NCBI GenBank assembly: GCA_000583135.1
Contig: JFBG01000016.1
Span: forward strand, 1-64,000
Reading direction: 5' to 3'
Origin: Thioalkalivibrio sp. HK1
GTDB taxonomy: Bacteria > Pseudomonadota > Gammaproteobacteria > HK1
Length of the DNA: 64,000 bases
The notes under the pieces are model-generated. The model had not been told where the DNA came from. It saw only the letters and a list, made by a program, of their open reading frames with translations, and did not search any database. Both the position numbers and the translations under genes were made by a program. Of the stretch, positions 39,136 to 48,498 are shown in pieces. How positions within the stretch are numbered: the first letter of the stretch is position 1; every line of letters starts with the position of its first letter.

Positions 39136-40245
39136 CTAAATACGCATCGGCATCACGACATACTGCGAATCGGTATCGTCATGCGGCTGTATCAGGCAGC
39201 TGCTGGTGGCATCGGTGAGAAAGATATCCACATGATCGTCTTGAATTTCCGAAAGAGAATCAAGGATATAGCCGATATTGAAGCCGATCTTGAACTCGGG
39301 TCCATCGTAATCGATCTCCATCTCGTCTTCGGCCACTTCCCGCTCGACCGTCTCCTCGGTCTTGAATTTCAAAATCCCGCTACCGAAGTTCATCCATACC
39401 GCTCGCGCCTTGTCGCGAGAGAGAACCGCCACCCTTTCCAAGCACTGGCGAAAGGTCTGTCGATCCACCTTGATTTTCTTGTCGCATTTGGAGGCATCCG
39501 GAATCACGCGCCCGTAATCGGGATATCGACCCTCGATCAGTTTGCTGGTGAATCGGATATCCTCGATATCGATGGCAATCGCATTGCTCCCCACCCGAAT
39601 GCCGATCTCCCCTTCCCGAGAACCGATCAGGCGAGAGATTTCACCGATCCCTTTGCGAGGAACGATCACCGATTTGGCCTCGTCCACTCCGGTAACGGTT
39701 TGAATTTGGGATAGCGCCAGACGATGGCCGTCGGTGGCCACGGCACGGATACGCTGCGGGGCGATATCGAGCAGCATGCCGTTGAGGTAGTAGCGAACAT
39801 CCTGGTTGGCCATCGCAAAGCGGGTGCGGGTCAGCAGGCCTTTGAAGGCGGTGGCGGAGACGGTGAAACTCGTCGCATCGCCGATTTCGTCGACCGTCGG
39901 GAACTGACTCGAGTCCATCGTGCTCAAGGTGAAGCGACTTCTCCCCGAACTCACGACGACCTTGTCATCGTCGAGATTGAAATCCACGATCGCCTGCTCG
40001 GGCAGGGCATTGCAAATATCGATGAATTTCCGAGCCGGTACCGTCACGCTTCCGGTTTCGATCTCGTCGAGGGCGACACTCGTTTCGATCTCGAGCTCCA
40101 AATCGGTGCCCGTGAAAAACAAGGTTCCGTCTTTCGCCTGCACCAGGAGATTCATCAGGATCGGTAGCTGAGGATGACGATCGACCGCCCCTTGCACATT
40201 CGTCAACCGCTTTTGCAGCGTATCCCTGTCGATGGTGAATTTCAT
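39136..40245 (-). CDS. dnaN: DNA polymerase III beta subunit (sliding clamp)
   Basis: The 369-residue clamp starts MKFTIDRDTLQKRL, contains LPILMNLLVQAKDG and VRYYLNGMLLDI, and ends YVVMPMRI, the conserved C-terminal motif. It encircles DNA and tethers polymerase. GAGGA precedes the ATG. Between dnaA and recF on the same strand, as expected. Confidence 0.97.
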   Translation of the reverse strand: MKFTIDRDTLQKRLTNVQGAVDRHPQLPILMNLLVQAKDGTLFFTGTDLELEIETSVALDEIETGSVTVPARKFIDICNALPEQAIVDFNLDDDKVVVSSGRSRFTLSTMDSSQFPTVDEIGDATSFTVSATAFKGLLTRTRFAMANQDVRYYLNGMLLDIAPQRIRAVATDGHRLALSQIQTVTGVDEAKSVIVPRKGIGEISRLIGSREGEIGIRVGSNAIAIDIEDIRFTSKLIEGRYPDYGRVIPDASKCDKKIKVDRQTFRQCLERVAVLSRDKARAVWMNFGSGILKFKTEETVEREVAEDEMEIDYDGPEFKIGFNIGYILDSLSEIQDDHVDIFLTDATSSCLIQPHDDTDSQYVVMPMRI

Positions 40246-40478
40246 GATCTTAATCCTCGATCGTCATCGTTATCGGTAAGGCCTTTTTTCTGCACAAAGA
40301 CCTTTTTCCATTGAAAATCAGTCACTTGCATCGAAGTTATCTCGGTTGACGAGAGGTGATTTCCCTGTGGATGAGCAAGGGAAGATTCGTGGACGGATCT
40401 CGATGCACTTCGCTGTCCAAGCCATTGCCCACAGCCATCCCACAGGGGTGTTCATATCCCCGATCGAAGGACTGGGGC
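40246..40478. other. dnaA-dnaN intergenic region with DnaA-box-like sites
   Basis: It contains imperfect DnaA-box-like words: TGTGGATGA (inverse TCATCCACA), TTGCCCACA and CATCCCACA between 40365 and 40455. None is a perfect TTATCCACA. They may take part in origin function or dnaA-dnaN regulation. Confidence 0.3.
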
Positions 40479-41834
40479 TCACGAGGTCAATTGGCGAAGC
40501 AGCATCCGGTAGTCGTCGTTGACCTTCGGATCCGTCGCTCGCAGTTCCTTGATTTTTCGACAGGCATGCAAAACGGTGGTGTGATCCCGACCACCGAAGG
40601 CATCTCCGATTTCCGGCAGGCTGTGTTCCGTGAGCTCTCTTGCGAGGGCCATCGCGATTTGTCGGCAGCGGGTGATCGGACGCGTTTTCTTTCTCGATTT
40701 GATATCGGCGACCCGAATCCCCAGCCGACTGGCGGCCACGCTTTGGATATTCTCGATCGACGCTCGCCGCCCTTGGGAGGCCAGCAGGTCCCGCAGCGCC
40801 TCCTTGGCGAGATCGACGGTGAGTTCGCGCTTCATGAAGCGGGCGGTGGCGATGACTCGATTCAGCGCCCCTTCCAGATCGCGCACATTCGAGTGGACCT
40901 CCTTCGCCATCCAATCTTGAACGGCAACCGGGAGATCGATACCTTGGGCAAGCGCCTTTTTATACAGAATCTCGGCGCGCATCTCTCGATCGGGAGGCTC
41001 GATGAAAACCGGTAGACCGGAGCCGGAAAACCTCGACTGCAATCGCTCTTCGATGCCATCGATTTCCTTGGGATAGCGATCGCAGCTCAGCACCACGAGT
41101 CTTTTGCGCTCGAACAGAGCGTTCAGCGTATGAAAGAACTCGGCTTGGGAGCGCTCCTTTCCCGCGAAAAACTGGACATCGTCGATGAGCAGGGCGTCCA
41201 CCGAGCGGTAGAACTTCGCGAATTCGCCGATGCATTTACGCTGGATCGCCGAAACCATCTCGTTGACGAACTGCTCGGAATGGCGATAGATCACCTCCGA
41301 GCTTTTTCCTTGCAGGAGATGGTTGCCGATCGCGTGCATCAGGTGGGTTTTTCCCAGCCCCACACCGCCGTAGATGAACAGGATATTGCAGTTCGGATCG
41401 TCCGGATTGTCCGCCGCCTGCTTCGATGCCGCCGAGGCGATCTGATTGGAGTAGCCGGTTACGAAATTCTCGAAGGTGAAAGTCGCTTGCAGGCCGCTGT
41501 TCGGATCGATCGCGGCCGGTCTTTGCACGGAAGTTCGGGTGTTTTCCGCAGGCCTTTCGGTTTTTTGCGAGGGGTTGCCGACTTCCACGACGACCCTTTC
41601 CACCCCTTGGGATCCCCCTTCGTCATCGCCGGAGCCGACTCGTTCGAGGGCGCTTTCGATACACGAGACGAAGTTCTTTTCGACCTCGTCCCGAATATAG
41701 CGATTGGGGGCGAAAAGACGCAAGACGCCGTTCTCCACCACCGCCTGCAAGGAGCCGATGTAGGTATTGAAGTCCTGCGGCGTCAGATCGCCTTCGAGGC
41801 GATCCAGGCAAGACTTCCAGACGGCCTCGCTCAC
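40479..41834 (-). CDS. dnaA: chromosomal replication initiator DnaA
   Basis: The 451-residue AAA+ initiator has domain I at the N-terminus, Walker A YGGVGLGKTHLMHAIGNHLL, Walker B DALLIDDVQFFAGKERSQ and the C-terminal DNA-binding signature GGRDHTTVLHACRKI. The sequence style (RYIRDEVEKNF, GLPVFIEPPDREMRAEIL) fits Gammaproteobacteria. Start is a GTG at 41834 with GGAG about nine bases upstream. Divergent from rpmH across the presumed origin region. Confidence 0.97.
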   Translation of the reverse strand: MSEAVWKSCLDRLEGDLTPQDFNTYIGSLQAVVENGVLRLFAPNRYIRDEVEKNFVSCIESALERVGSGDDEGGSQGVERVVVEVGNPSQKTERPAENTRTSVQRPAAIDPNSGLQATFTFENFVTGYSNQIASAASKQAADNPDDPNCNILFIYGGVGLGKTHLMHAIGNHLLQGKSSEVIYRHSEQFVNEMVSAIQRKCIGEFAKFYRSVDALLIDDVQFFAGKERSQAEFFHTLNALFERKRLVVLSCDRYPKEIDGIEERLQSRFSGSGLPVFIEPPDREMRAEILYKKALAQGIDLPVAVQDWMAKEVHSNVRDLEGALNRVIATARFMKRELTVDLAKEALRDLLASQGRRASIENIQSVAASRLGIRVADIKSRKKTRPITRCRQIAMALARELTEHSLPEIGDAFGGRDHTTVLHACRKIKELRATDPKVNDDYRMLLRQLTS

Positions 41835-42420
41835 CGTTCAGGCTCCGCTGATTGATTCATTGGATTCGAAGTGATGATGGTTCGAGATTCGATCGAAGAG
41901 GTTTTTTTCGCGCATTCAATGCTATCCACCGTATTTCTTTCGCCGATGCCGAGAAGTCCTTCCCGCCACATCCTTATCGGCGCTCGGCGATGACGATGCC
42001 GCAAGGCACGAAGGGTAGCCGATGTCGATAATGACCGCTCGGTCGATCGATTGCCTTCGACCATCGAGGCGAGAAGAACTTCGAATCGGCAGGGCGTTAA
42101 GTATACCCGCCGATTCAGCCCCTCATCGCCCCCCGATGGCAGGTACTTGCTCAAGCGGTGATTTCTATGATGTCCTCCCTCGGCATTGACAGATCTTTCG
42201 TTTCGGATGCACAATTCACCGTCTTCGGGGAACCGGTCCAACGCTCGTGGAGTCCTAAGGTTCCAACTTCCAATGCCCCGGACCGCAGCGGGGATCACAC
42301 CGGCGGTTTTTTCCTCGAGCCATTCAAAATCGAACCATCGGTCCCCGGGACATCGAGATATCGTAGAATTCCCCCGATGGCATACAGCGTATATCGCAAG
42401 ACATCGGAGATATCCACATC
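41835..42420. other. candidate oriC region between dnaA and rpmH
   Basis: In many Gammaproteobacteria (for example pseudomonads) the origin lies between dnaA and rpmH. Here the 586-base gap holds an ATATCCACA at 42410-42418, one mismatch from the DnaA box, and a CTATCCACC near 41922, but no perfect box and no obvious AT-rich unwinding element. Position is the main support. Confidence 0.4.
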
Positions 42421-42555
42421 ATGAAGCGCACCTATCAGCCGAGCAATCTCAAGCGCAAACGCAAACACGGCTTTCGCGCCAGAATGGCGACCCGTGCGGG
42501 TCGGCGCATTTTGAGCGCCCGTCGAGCCAAGGGCCGCGCCCGCCTTTGTGCCTGA
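42421..42555 (+). CDS. rpmH: 50S ribosomal protein L34
   Basis: The 44-residue basic protein starts [20 protein letters not shown] and ends [15 protein letters not shown]. The pattern is the standard L34 sequence. Its stop overlaps the GTG start of rnpA by eight bases, the usual coupling of these two genes. Confidence 0.97.
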   Translation: MKRTYQPSNLKRKRKHGFRARMATRAGRRILSARRAKGRARLCA

Positions 42556-43030
42556 ATCCAAAGACACCTCGGCCAATCGGCCGGCCCCCAAATCGGCTTC
42601 CCATCGATTCGGCTCCGACTTCCGTTTGCGCAAGGCACGGGAGTTTTCGAGGGTATTTGCCGATGGCGCGCGTATTCATGCCGGGGTGGTTACCATGATC
42701 GCTGTGCCCAATGGCTTGGATCATCCGCGCCTCGGGATGGCGATCGGTCGTCGTCGGATTCGCCTTGCCGTCAAGCGGCAGTGGCTCAAACGCCGCATTC
42801 GGGAGAGCTTTCGCCAGCACGCTCATCGTTTGGGCGGCGTCGATTTCGTCGTATTGGCCAAAGCCCAAGCGGGAACGCAAGAGCGATCGAAAGTGCGTTC
42901 GCAGCTCGATGTCAAGTGGGAGCGGGCGGCTCTTTCGGCTTTGCGAGCGAAAAGCGCCAAGCGAGGGTCCCGCTCGATGAACGCATCCGGTGAAATATCC
43001 CTTCGGCTCGGCAACGAGTCGGCTATATAA
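42548..43030 (+). CDS. rnpA: ribonuclease P protein component
   Basis: The 160-residue basic protein has family segments [39 protein letters not shown] (the RNR-type motif) and [11 protein letters not shown]. It binds RNase P RNA for tRNA 5' maturation. It starts at GTG 42548 inside the end of rpmH. The N-terminal 20 residues and the C-terminal tail (about 35 residues) are longer than in E. coli RnpA. Confidence 0.93.
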   Translation: MPESKDTSANRPAPKSASHRFGSDFRLRKAREFSRVFADGARIHAGVVTMIAVPNGLDHPRLGMAIGRRRIRLAVKRQWLKRRIRESFRQHAHRLGGVDFVVLAKAQAGTQERSKVRSQLDVKWERAALSALRAKSAKRGSRSMNASGEISLRLGNESAI

Positions 43031-43045
43031 AGAGAAGGTGCCAAG

Positions 43046-44755
43046 GTGGCGGTCGACCAGCTTCGAATGATTTTGATCCTCACCTTGGGCGTGCTCGGCT
43101 TCCTGCTTTGGGATGCTTGGGAGCGCGACTACGGTCCGGCGTCGGGTGCAGGTGGAGCGCTCTCGCAGCAGGTTTCGCCTCCCGATGGCGTTGCCGGGGT
43201 CCCCGAGACCGAAAGCGATATCCCCAGCGCGCCGCCGGTGCTCCCTTCGGCGGAAGGCGATATCCCTTCCGCGGCGGGCGAGGTCAGCGCAATCTCATCC
43301 ACCGACGAGACCGCTTCGCCCAAGATCAGGGTGATCACCGATGTCCTTTCGGTCGAGATCGACACCCGAGGCGGCACCATCGATCATCTCGAACTGATCG
43401 GCTATCCGGTTGCGGTGGACCGGCCGGACGAAGCCTATCGATTGCTCGACGATCGAGATCCGGATCGCTATTTCACGGTTCGATCGGGGATGGCCCGAGC
43501 CCAAGGTGCCGACCCGAATCAGGCACTTCCGAACTCCAATACCCTTTTCGAATCCGATCGAACCCTCTACGAGCTTCCCCCCGAGGCTCGCTCCTTGGAA
43601 GTCCCCCTTCGATGGCGCTCCGCCGATGGTGTCGAGTACCTTCGCACCTACCTCTTCGAGCGCAACGCCTACACCATCGAAATGCGCACCGAGGTCACCA
43701 ATGCCGGAAACGGTCCTTGGAAAGCGGCCCTCTATGCGCAGATGCAGCGTAGCCCGCCTTCCGGGGGCGGCGGGCTTTTCGGCACCTACACCTATACCGG
43801 AGGCGTGTTGTCGGGCCCGCAAGATCCTTACGAGAAAGTCGATTTCTCCGATATGGAAAGAGATAACTTGGAGCGAGACGTCGCCGGTGGCTGGGCGGCG
43901 ATGATCGAGCACTATTTCACCGTGGCCTTGGTGCCGGGGGCGCAAGATACCAATCGCTATTATTCGAGGCAGTTGTCGGGCGGGAAATTCGCCCTCGGGG
44001 TGGTCGGTCCCTCGCGCTCGGTCGATCCCGGCCAGAGCGAGACCTTCTCCTTAACCCTTTATGCCGGACCCAAAATCCAGGATCGCATGGAGTCGGTTGC
44101 GGAAAACCTCAATTTGACGGTGGATTACGGATTCCTTTCCCTGATCGCCGAGCCCCTCTTTTGGCTGCTGCGCTGGATCCACACCTATATCGGCAATTGG
44201 GGTTTTTCCATCATCGTCCTGACGTGCCTGATCAAGCTGGCGTTTTTCCACCTTTCGGCCACGAGTTATCGCTCGATGGCGAGAATGCGAAAGCTGCAGC
44301 CTCGAATCACGGCCTTGCGCGATCGCTACTCCAGCGACCGCCAGCGCATGAACCAGGAGATGATGAACCTCTACCGGGAAGAGAAGATCAACCCCTTGGG
44401 GGGGTGTCTTCCCATCTTGGTGCAGATACCGGTCTTCATCGCCCTTTATTGGGTATTGCTCGAAAGCGTGGAGCTACGCCAAGCCCCCTTCATCGGCTGG
44501 CTGGTGGATTTGAGCGAGCACGATCCCTATTTCGTGCTGCCGATCCTGATGGGGCTGACGATGCTGATCCAACAAAGGCTCAATCCATCGCCCCCGGATC
44601 CGATTCAAGCCAAGATCATGATGGCCCTGCCCTTCGTGTTCACCTTCTTTTTCCTGTTCTTCCCATCAGGACTCGTTCTTTACTGGTTCGTCAACAACGT
44701 ACTCTCGATCATCCAACAATGGGTGATCACCAAGAAGATCGTGGGCACGACCTGA
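43046..44755 (+). CDS. yidC: membrane protein insertase YidC
   Basis: The 569-residue insertase has an N-terminal anchor (MILILTLGVLGFLLWDAW), a large periplasmic domain and a five-span core with WLLRWIHTYIGNWGFSIIVL, the conserved MNLYREEKINPLGGCLPILV loop and a final QQWVITKKI tail. It inserts and folds inner-membrane proteins. It starts at GTG 43046 with AGAAGG upstream. yidD, normally between rnpA and yidC, is missing: only 15 bases separate the two genes. Confidence 0.96.
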   Translation: MAVDQLRMILILTLGVLGFLLWDAWERDYGPASGAGGALSQQVSPPDGVAGVPETESDIPSAPPVLPSAEGDIPSAAGEVSAISSTDETASPKIRVITDVLSVEIDTRGGTIDHLELIGYPVAVDRPDEAYRLLDDRDPDRYFTVRSGMARAQGADPNQALPNSNTLFESDRTLYELPPEARSLEVPLRWRSADGVEYLRTYLFERNAYTIEMRTEVTNAGNGPWKAALYAQMQRSPPSGGGGLFGTYTYTGGVLSGPQDPYEKVDFSDMERDNLERDVAGGWAAMIEHYFTVALVPGAQDTNRYYSRQLSGGKFALGVVGPSRSVDPGQSETFSLTLYAGPKIQDRMESVAENLNLTVDYGFLSLIAEPLFWLLRWIHTYIGNWGFSIIVLTCLIKLAFFHLSATSYRSMARMRKLQPRITALRDRYSSDRQRMNQEMMNLYREEKINPLGGCLPILVQIPVFIALYWVLLESVELRQAPFIGWLVDLSEHDPYFVLPILMGLTMLIQQRLNPSPPDPIQAKIMMALPFVFTFFFLFFPSGLVLYWFVNNVLSIIQQWVITKKIVGTT

Positions 44756-44840
44756 TCCCCCGCCCCCCACTTGTCGAAGCGACCGAAGACCCCTCATACT
44801 ATCCATCCGATCTCACTCATCCCAAGAAGGGGGCCGGGAA

Positions 44841-46709
44841 ATGGCATTGAAAAGCGAAGAGGTATTTTGGGAATGGAACGTGATGGAAGGAAAGAATCCG
44901 ACTCATACGGGAGCGTTCCTTAATTCTTACGACCACCGCGATTTTTCCCCCGAGGAAGTCGCCGCTCGCGAAAGCGGCCAGAACGCGATGGATGCCGGCA
45001 GCAAGATCAAAAAGGTAACGCGGCTCGTTTTCCAAGAACTGCGAGCCGAGGGTGAGAACAAAGATCGCATATTGGATTTATTGAAGATACGAGATGGCTT
45101 GAAGCCTAGGTTGAAAGTCTTCTCCGAGGGCGAAGGGGATATTGGATTTTTCGACAGTTTGAAGAATTTTCTATCGCCGGAGCCGATGCGTGCTTTGCTG
45201 ATTCGAGATTACAACACCTGTGGCTTGGGTGGAGCGCTGAATCGCTACGAAATAGAAGATCATTTCAGCAGACTGATCTATGCCCTCAACTTGGATGACA
45301 AAGCCGGCGGAGACGATAATTCGGGCGGCTCCTATGGTTTGGGCAAAACCGCTTATGCCAAGAGTTCCACGATCAACACCGTTATCTATCATTCTGTTTT
45401 CAAGGAGACCGAATCCACCGAGGGTGCATATCGTCGATTGATGGGTGCCGGCGTTTATCCGAGGCATGAGTTCAAAGGTCGAAAGTACGGAGGCTATGCC
45501 TATATCGGACAGCGCCAATCGACAAAAGATGCCGGTCCTTTCGAAAACGAAAAAGCCGAGCATCTATGGAATTCCTTGGGCGAAGCCTTCGGTGTCGATT
45601 TGAGCCGATCGGAAAAACAGCATGGGACGGATGTGTTGATATTGATGGACAATCTCGATTGGAAGGGCTTGATCCGGGCGATCGAGGATTATTATTTCCC
45701 CGCTCTGCACGATAATCAATTGCATGTTCGATTCATCGATAGAAATAAAAAAACCACCATCCCCTCGGTGGTTAAACGAGAAGATCTTCTGCCCTTTCTC
45801 GATCTTTATAAAAAAGCCGGAGACGGCAATGCTCAAAAGCTAAAGCAACAGACCCTCTGGACAGGAAATCTGGCCCGACACCAAGGCTATTACATCGGGA
45901 GTTTCGCTTTTCAGTCCACCATCGTCGAAGAAGGCGAAATCGACTCCGATGACGATGATTCGAAAACGAGAAATAAGAGAAATCGGGTCGCCATCATGAG
46001 GGGTACGGGAATGGTGATCGACTATGTGAAGATGGGAAGCGACCAATACGAACCGGCGATCGGAGTTTTCGTGGCGCATAAAGATATCAGAGATCACCTT
46101 CGCATTGCGGAGAATGCCGCTCATTCGCAATGGAGCGAGGATTCCCGACGCTTGGCGCAACAATATCCAGAAGTCGGAAAGGAATTGGTCAAGCGAACCA
46201 ATCGGGTGCTAATGAAAAACTTTCGCGACTTTCAAAAATCGTTGCAGCCCGATGTTCCGAAAACCAGAAGCGACGGCGGGCTTTTATCACGCCTGTTGGC
46301 AAATATCCTGTCGGGATCCAAAGGAAACGAGCGTATCGAGAAAATATCCAACCCAGTCTCTTTGAGTTTGCAGTCCGGGGGAAGATCCGAGGAGAAATCC
46401 CTTTGGAGATTGCGTATCGAGGATTGCGAGCACACCCCCGATGAAGAATTCGAACTGACCTTGAAACCGCAGATATCCTTGGCCGGTGATTCCAAAAAAA
46501 TTCCGATTCGGCATCGGGATTTCATCGTTCGAGATCAGGCAACGGGGGAGGTCCTTTCCGACGAAGAGAGGCTTTTAATTCAGCGACCCTTTTCGAAGGG
46601 CAAGTCGTTGGCTTTCGATATCGAGATAGACAACCCCGGGCATAAAAACTATCTCGTTCGATGCAAATGCGAAACGGAATCGATAAAGTCGGGAGAGCAA
46701 AATGGCTGA
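44841..46709 (+). CDS. GHKL-type ATPase, first gene of a candidate defence operon
   Basis: The 622-residue protein has a Bergerat-fold (GHKL) ATP site in its first 175 residues. The N-box is ESGQNAMDA (44-52), a DYNTCGLGG motif lies at 123-131 (D-x4-G-x-G), and the lid motif GGSYGLGKTAYAKSS at 162-176. The remaining 440 residues show no motif that I recognise. GHKL ATPases in defence loci (MutL-like or Hsp90-like) act as ATP-driven clamps or switches; that role is inferred here. AAGGGGG precedes the ATG at 44841. No terminator separates it from yidC. The end overlaps the next gene by eight bases. Confidence 0.75.
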   Translation: MALKSEEVFWEWNVMEGKNPTHTGAFLNSYDHRDFSPEEVAARESGQNAMDAGSKIKKVTRLVFQELRAEGENKDRILDLLKIRDGLKPRLKVFSEGEGDIGFFDSLKNFLSPEPMRALLIRDYNTCGLGGALNRYEIEDHFSRLIYALNLDDKAGGDDNSGGSYGLGKTAYAKSSTINTVIYHSVFKETESTEGAYRRLMGAGVYPRHEFKGRKYGGYAYIGQRQSTKDAGPFENEKAEHLWNSLGEAFGVDLSRSEKQHGTDVLILMDNLDWKGLIRAIEDYYFPALHDNQLHVRFIDRNKKTTIPSVVKREDLLPFLDLYKKAGDGNAQKLKQQTLWTGNLARHQGYYIGSFAFQSTIVEEGEIDSDDDDSKTRNKRNRVAIMRGTGMVIDYVKMGSDQYEPAIGVFVAHKDIRDHLRIAENAAHSQWSEDSRRLAQQYPEVGKELVKRTNRVLMKNFRDFQKSLQPDVPKTRSDGGLLSRLLANILSGSKGNERIEKISNPVSLSLQSGGRSEEKSLWRLRIEDCEHTPDEEFELTLKPQISLAGDSKKIPIRHRDFIVRDQATGEVLSDEERLLIQRPFSKGKSLAFDIEIDNPGHKNYLVRCKCETESIKSGEQNG

Positions 46710-47726
46710 TATCGAAAAACGCTCCTTTTCGGTGAGGCGGGAAGATTTCCCGGGTGATTTATCATCGCTCGCCAAGGGTATCTTTTCGTTTTCCGCAAGG
46801 GCTGAAGAGAGTGCGCAAAGTGCCGATGATTTCAGTTTCAGCGAATCCATCGGGTTTGATTTTCAGAGCGAGTTGAAACCGGTGTTGGAGATAAACTGCG
46901 AGAAAATCCGTGAAAATGCACATAAAATAGACGAAAATTTGAAAAACATCGCCAAAAAATTCGGGGGGGGGGGGTAAAATATCCTGATGATTTTTCCCTT
47001 TTCATAACACTCGAAGATATAGGATTGGGGATCAGAAAAAAGATATATGAAATACGATTGGCAAGTTTGATAAACGATTCCGAAAACAAGAGAATCGGCA
47101 TCGACTTGAAAGACGATGATCTCGGTTTTTATCTGGGATTCAATCTTCGTTGCTATCTATCGAAAGAGAAATCCGATAGGCCGGAGTCCGGCTATCTATG
47201 GTCCAAGTCACAGATTATCGCCGAAACGCTATTCGAAGTGAAAGCGACCGCTAGCGAGGCGCTATTCGAAATAAATTATGTTCAATTCTCCGACGATGAA
47301 AAGAATGACCTACTCTTTTTTGTAGATTGGAGATCTTTCGAGGTATCCAACTCATCCCCTACCGAATGTTTCGAAGTCAGGGTCAATAGCGATCTCAAAG
47401 ATCAATTCAAAAGGTTGGAAAACAACAAGTCTTTCGGCGAGTTTTGCATTCGCTTGATAACGGATCGGATTGTTTCCAATCTGATCGAAAAAACATTGCG
47501 CTATGCAAACTTGGATAAAGAGCCGGGAGATGATTCGTTGCATCAAAAGATAAAAGATATATTTTCGGAGAATTCTCAGGATTTCGATGAGTATGCAAGA
47601 CGTATTCAAGGGGATGATTTGGAGGATCAACTGAAAGCGATATCGGAAATCGACAGGTTCGTACAAAGGCTCGGTTCGATCGCATCGAATCTGGAGAAGA
47701 TCAAATTCGGAGGGTATCGAAAATGA
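46702..47726 (+). CDS. second gene of candidate defence operon, split by a G12 tract (off-frame as sequenced)
   Basis: An ATG at 46702 with GGGAG upstream opens a frame that reaches a run of 12 G and stops at TAA 46975 after 91 residues (...AKKFGGGG). The frame beginning at 46974 then stays open to 47726 and reads VKYPDDFSLFITLEDIG onward without a ribosome site of its own. With 10 or 13 G the two halves join into one 340- or 341-residue protein. As sequenced, only the short form would be made. The protein is unrecognised; it has Asp/Glu-rich and helical stretches. Either a phase-variable switch or a homopolymer sequencing error explains this. Confidence 0.75.
46963..46974 (+). repeat. homopolymeric G12 tract within coding sequence
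   Basis: Twelve consecutive G sit in an otherwise AT-rich stretch of the second defence-operon gene. Runs of this length slip during replication and are the classic basis of contingency loci. I noticed no comparable G run elsewhere in the window. Confidence 0.95.
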
Positions 47727-48496
47727 TGAAGTTACCGAGCATCAATCGAGAGACCGCCAACGATGTATGGAACTCCATGCGTCATCATGAAGAATACGAT
47801 CCTTCCAAAATATCATTGGAATATATCGGTTCGGACGATTGGAGTTGCTTTTCGGATGTCGAAATTCAAGAGATGCTCGAAAGCCTTGATCGTATCAAGA
47901 TGCGTTATAAAGGCGGAAATATAAAATTCAAAGGTGGGGATATCGATTCCGATGTGGTCGAGCCGGTGCATCGAGCATTGAGCGAGCACGCCACCGCCTT
48001 TCAATTGAGTCAGATCGAGTTTTGGATGTGGCTCAGCAATGTTGCGGTCAATGGAGGTCTATGGAATTTTCTGTATTGGAGATTCAGCGGTAGCGATCAG
48101 CTGGTGAACTGGGGTATCACCACCCCGAAAAACCTCAAGGAGGTCTATTTTTATCGTGCTTGGCTGCGCGGTCATCGGATGTACGATCCGAGCCTTGATG
48201 ATCCCTATCATTATGCGAAACTGGGATCCGGCGATGTTTGGCGTTCTCATATCCTGCGTCAGGAATTCGGAAGCGACAGAGAGTTCGTGAAGGCCTTCCT
48301 CGATACGATCTATAACGAATCAGGAAAGGATGTCATCGGGACGGATGATTTGCGCGCGCAACTGATTCCGGAAATCCGGGAGTGGACTTCCAGTGCCTCC
48401 TTTTCTCATCTTTCCTACGAAGAAAACAAGGAGCTCCTTGCATACCTATGGGAAAAGGCTCGTGCCGAGGCCCTTGCCAAGATCGATAAGGGTTGA
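47723..48496 (+). CDS. DUF6339-like protein, third gene of candidate defence operon
   Basis: The 257-residue protein has SLEYIGSDDWSCFSD near residue 30. Its aromatic-rich core is LSQIEFWMWLSNVAVNGGLW, NFLYWRFSGSD, LKEVYFYRAWLRGHRMYDP and WRSHILRQEFGSDREFV. The core resembles DUF6339-type proteins found in restriction and defence contexts, but this is from memory of the pattern and unverified. It overlaps the previous gene by four bases (ATGA) and reaches to 2 bases from the methyltransferase ATG, so all are probably translated from one mRNA. Confidence 0.65.
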   Translation: MMKLPSINRETANDVWNSMRHHEEYDPSKISLEYIGSDDWSCFSDVEIQEMLESLDRIKMRYKGGNIKFKGGDIDSDVVEPVHRALSEHATAFQLSQIEFWMWLSNVAVNGGLWNFLYWRFSGSDQLVNWGITTPKNLKEVYFYRAWLRGHRMYDPSLDDPYHYAKLGSGDVWRSHILRQEFGSDREFVKAFLDTIYNESGKDVIGTDDLRAQLIPEIREWTSSASFSHLSYEENKELLAYLWEKARAEALAKIDKG

Positions 48497-48498
48497 CG

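Noticed and set aside
47025..47726. Independent gene starting at the TTG at 47025
   Set aside because: The same frame is open without interruption back to the G tract, there is no ribosome site before the TTG, and the upstream 91 residues join naturally, so one split gene is more likely.
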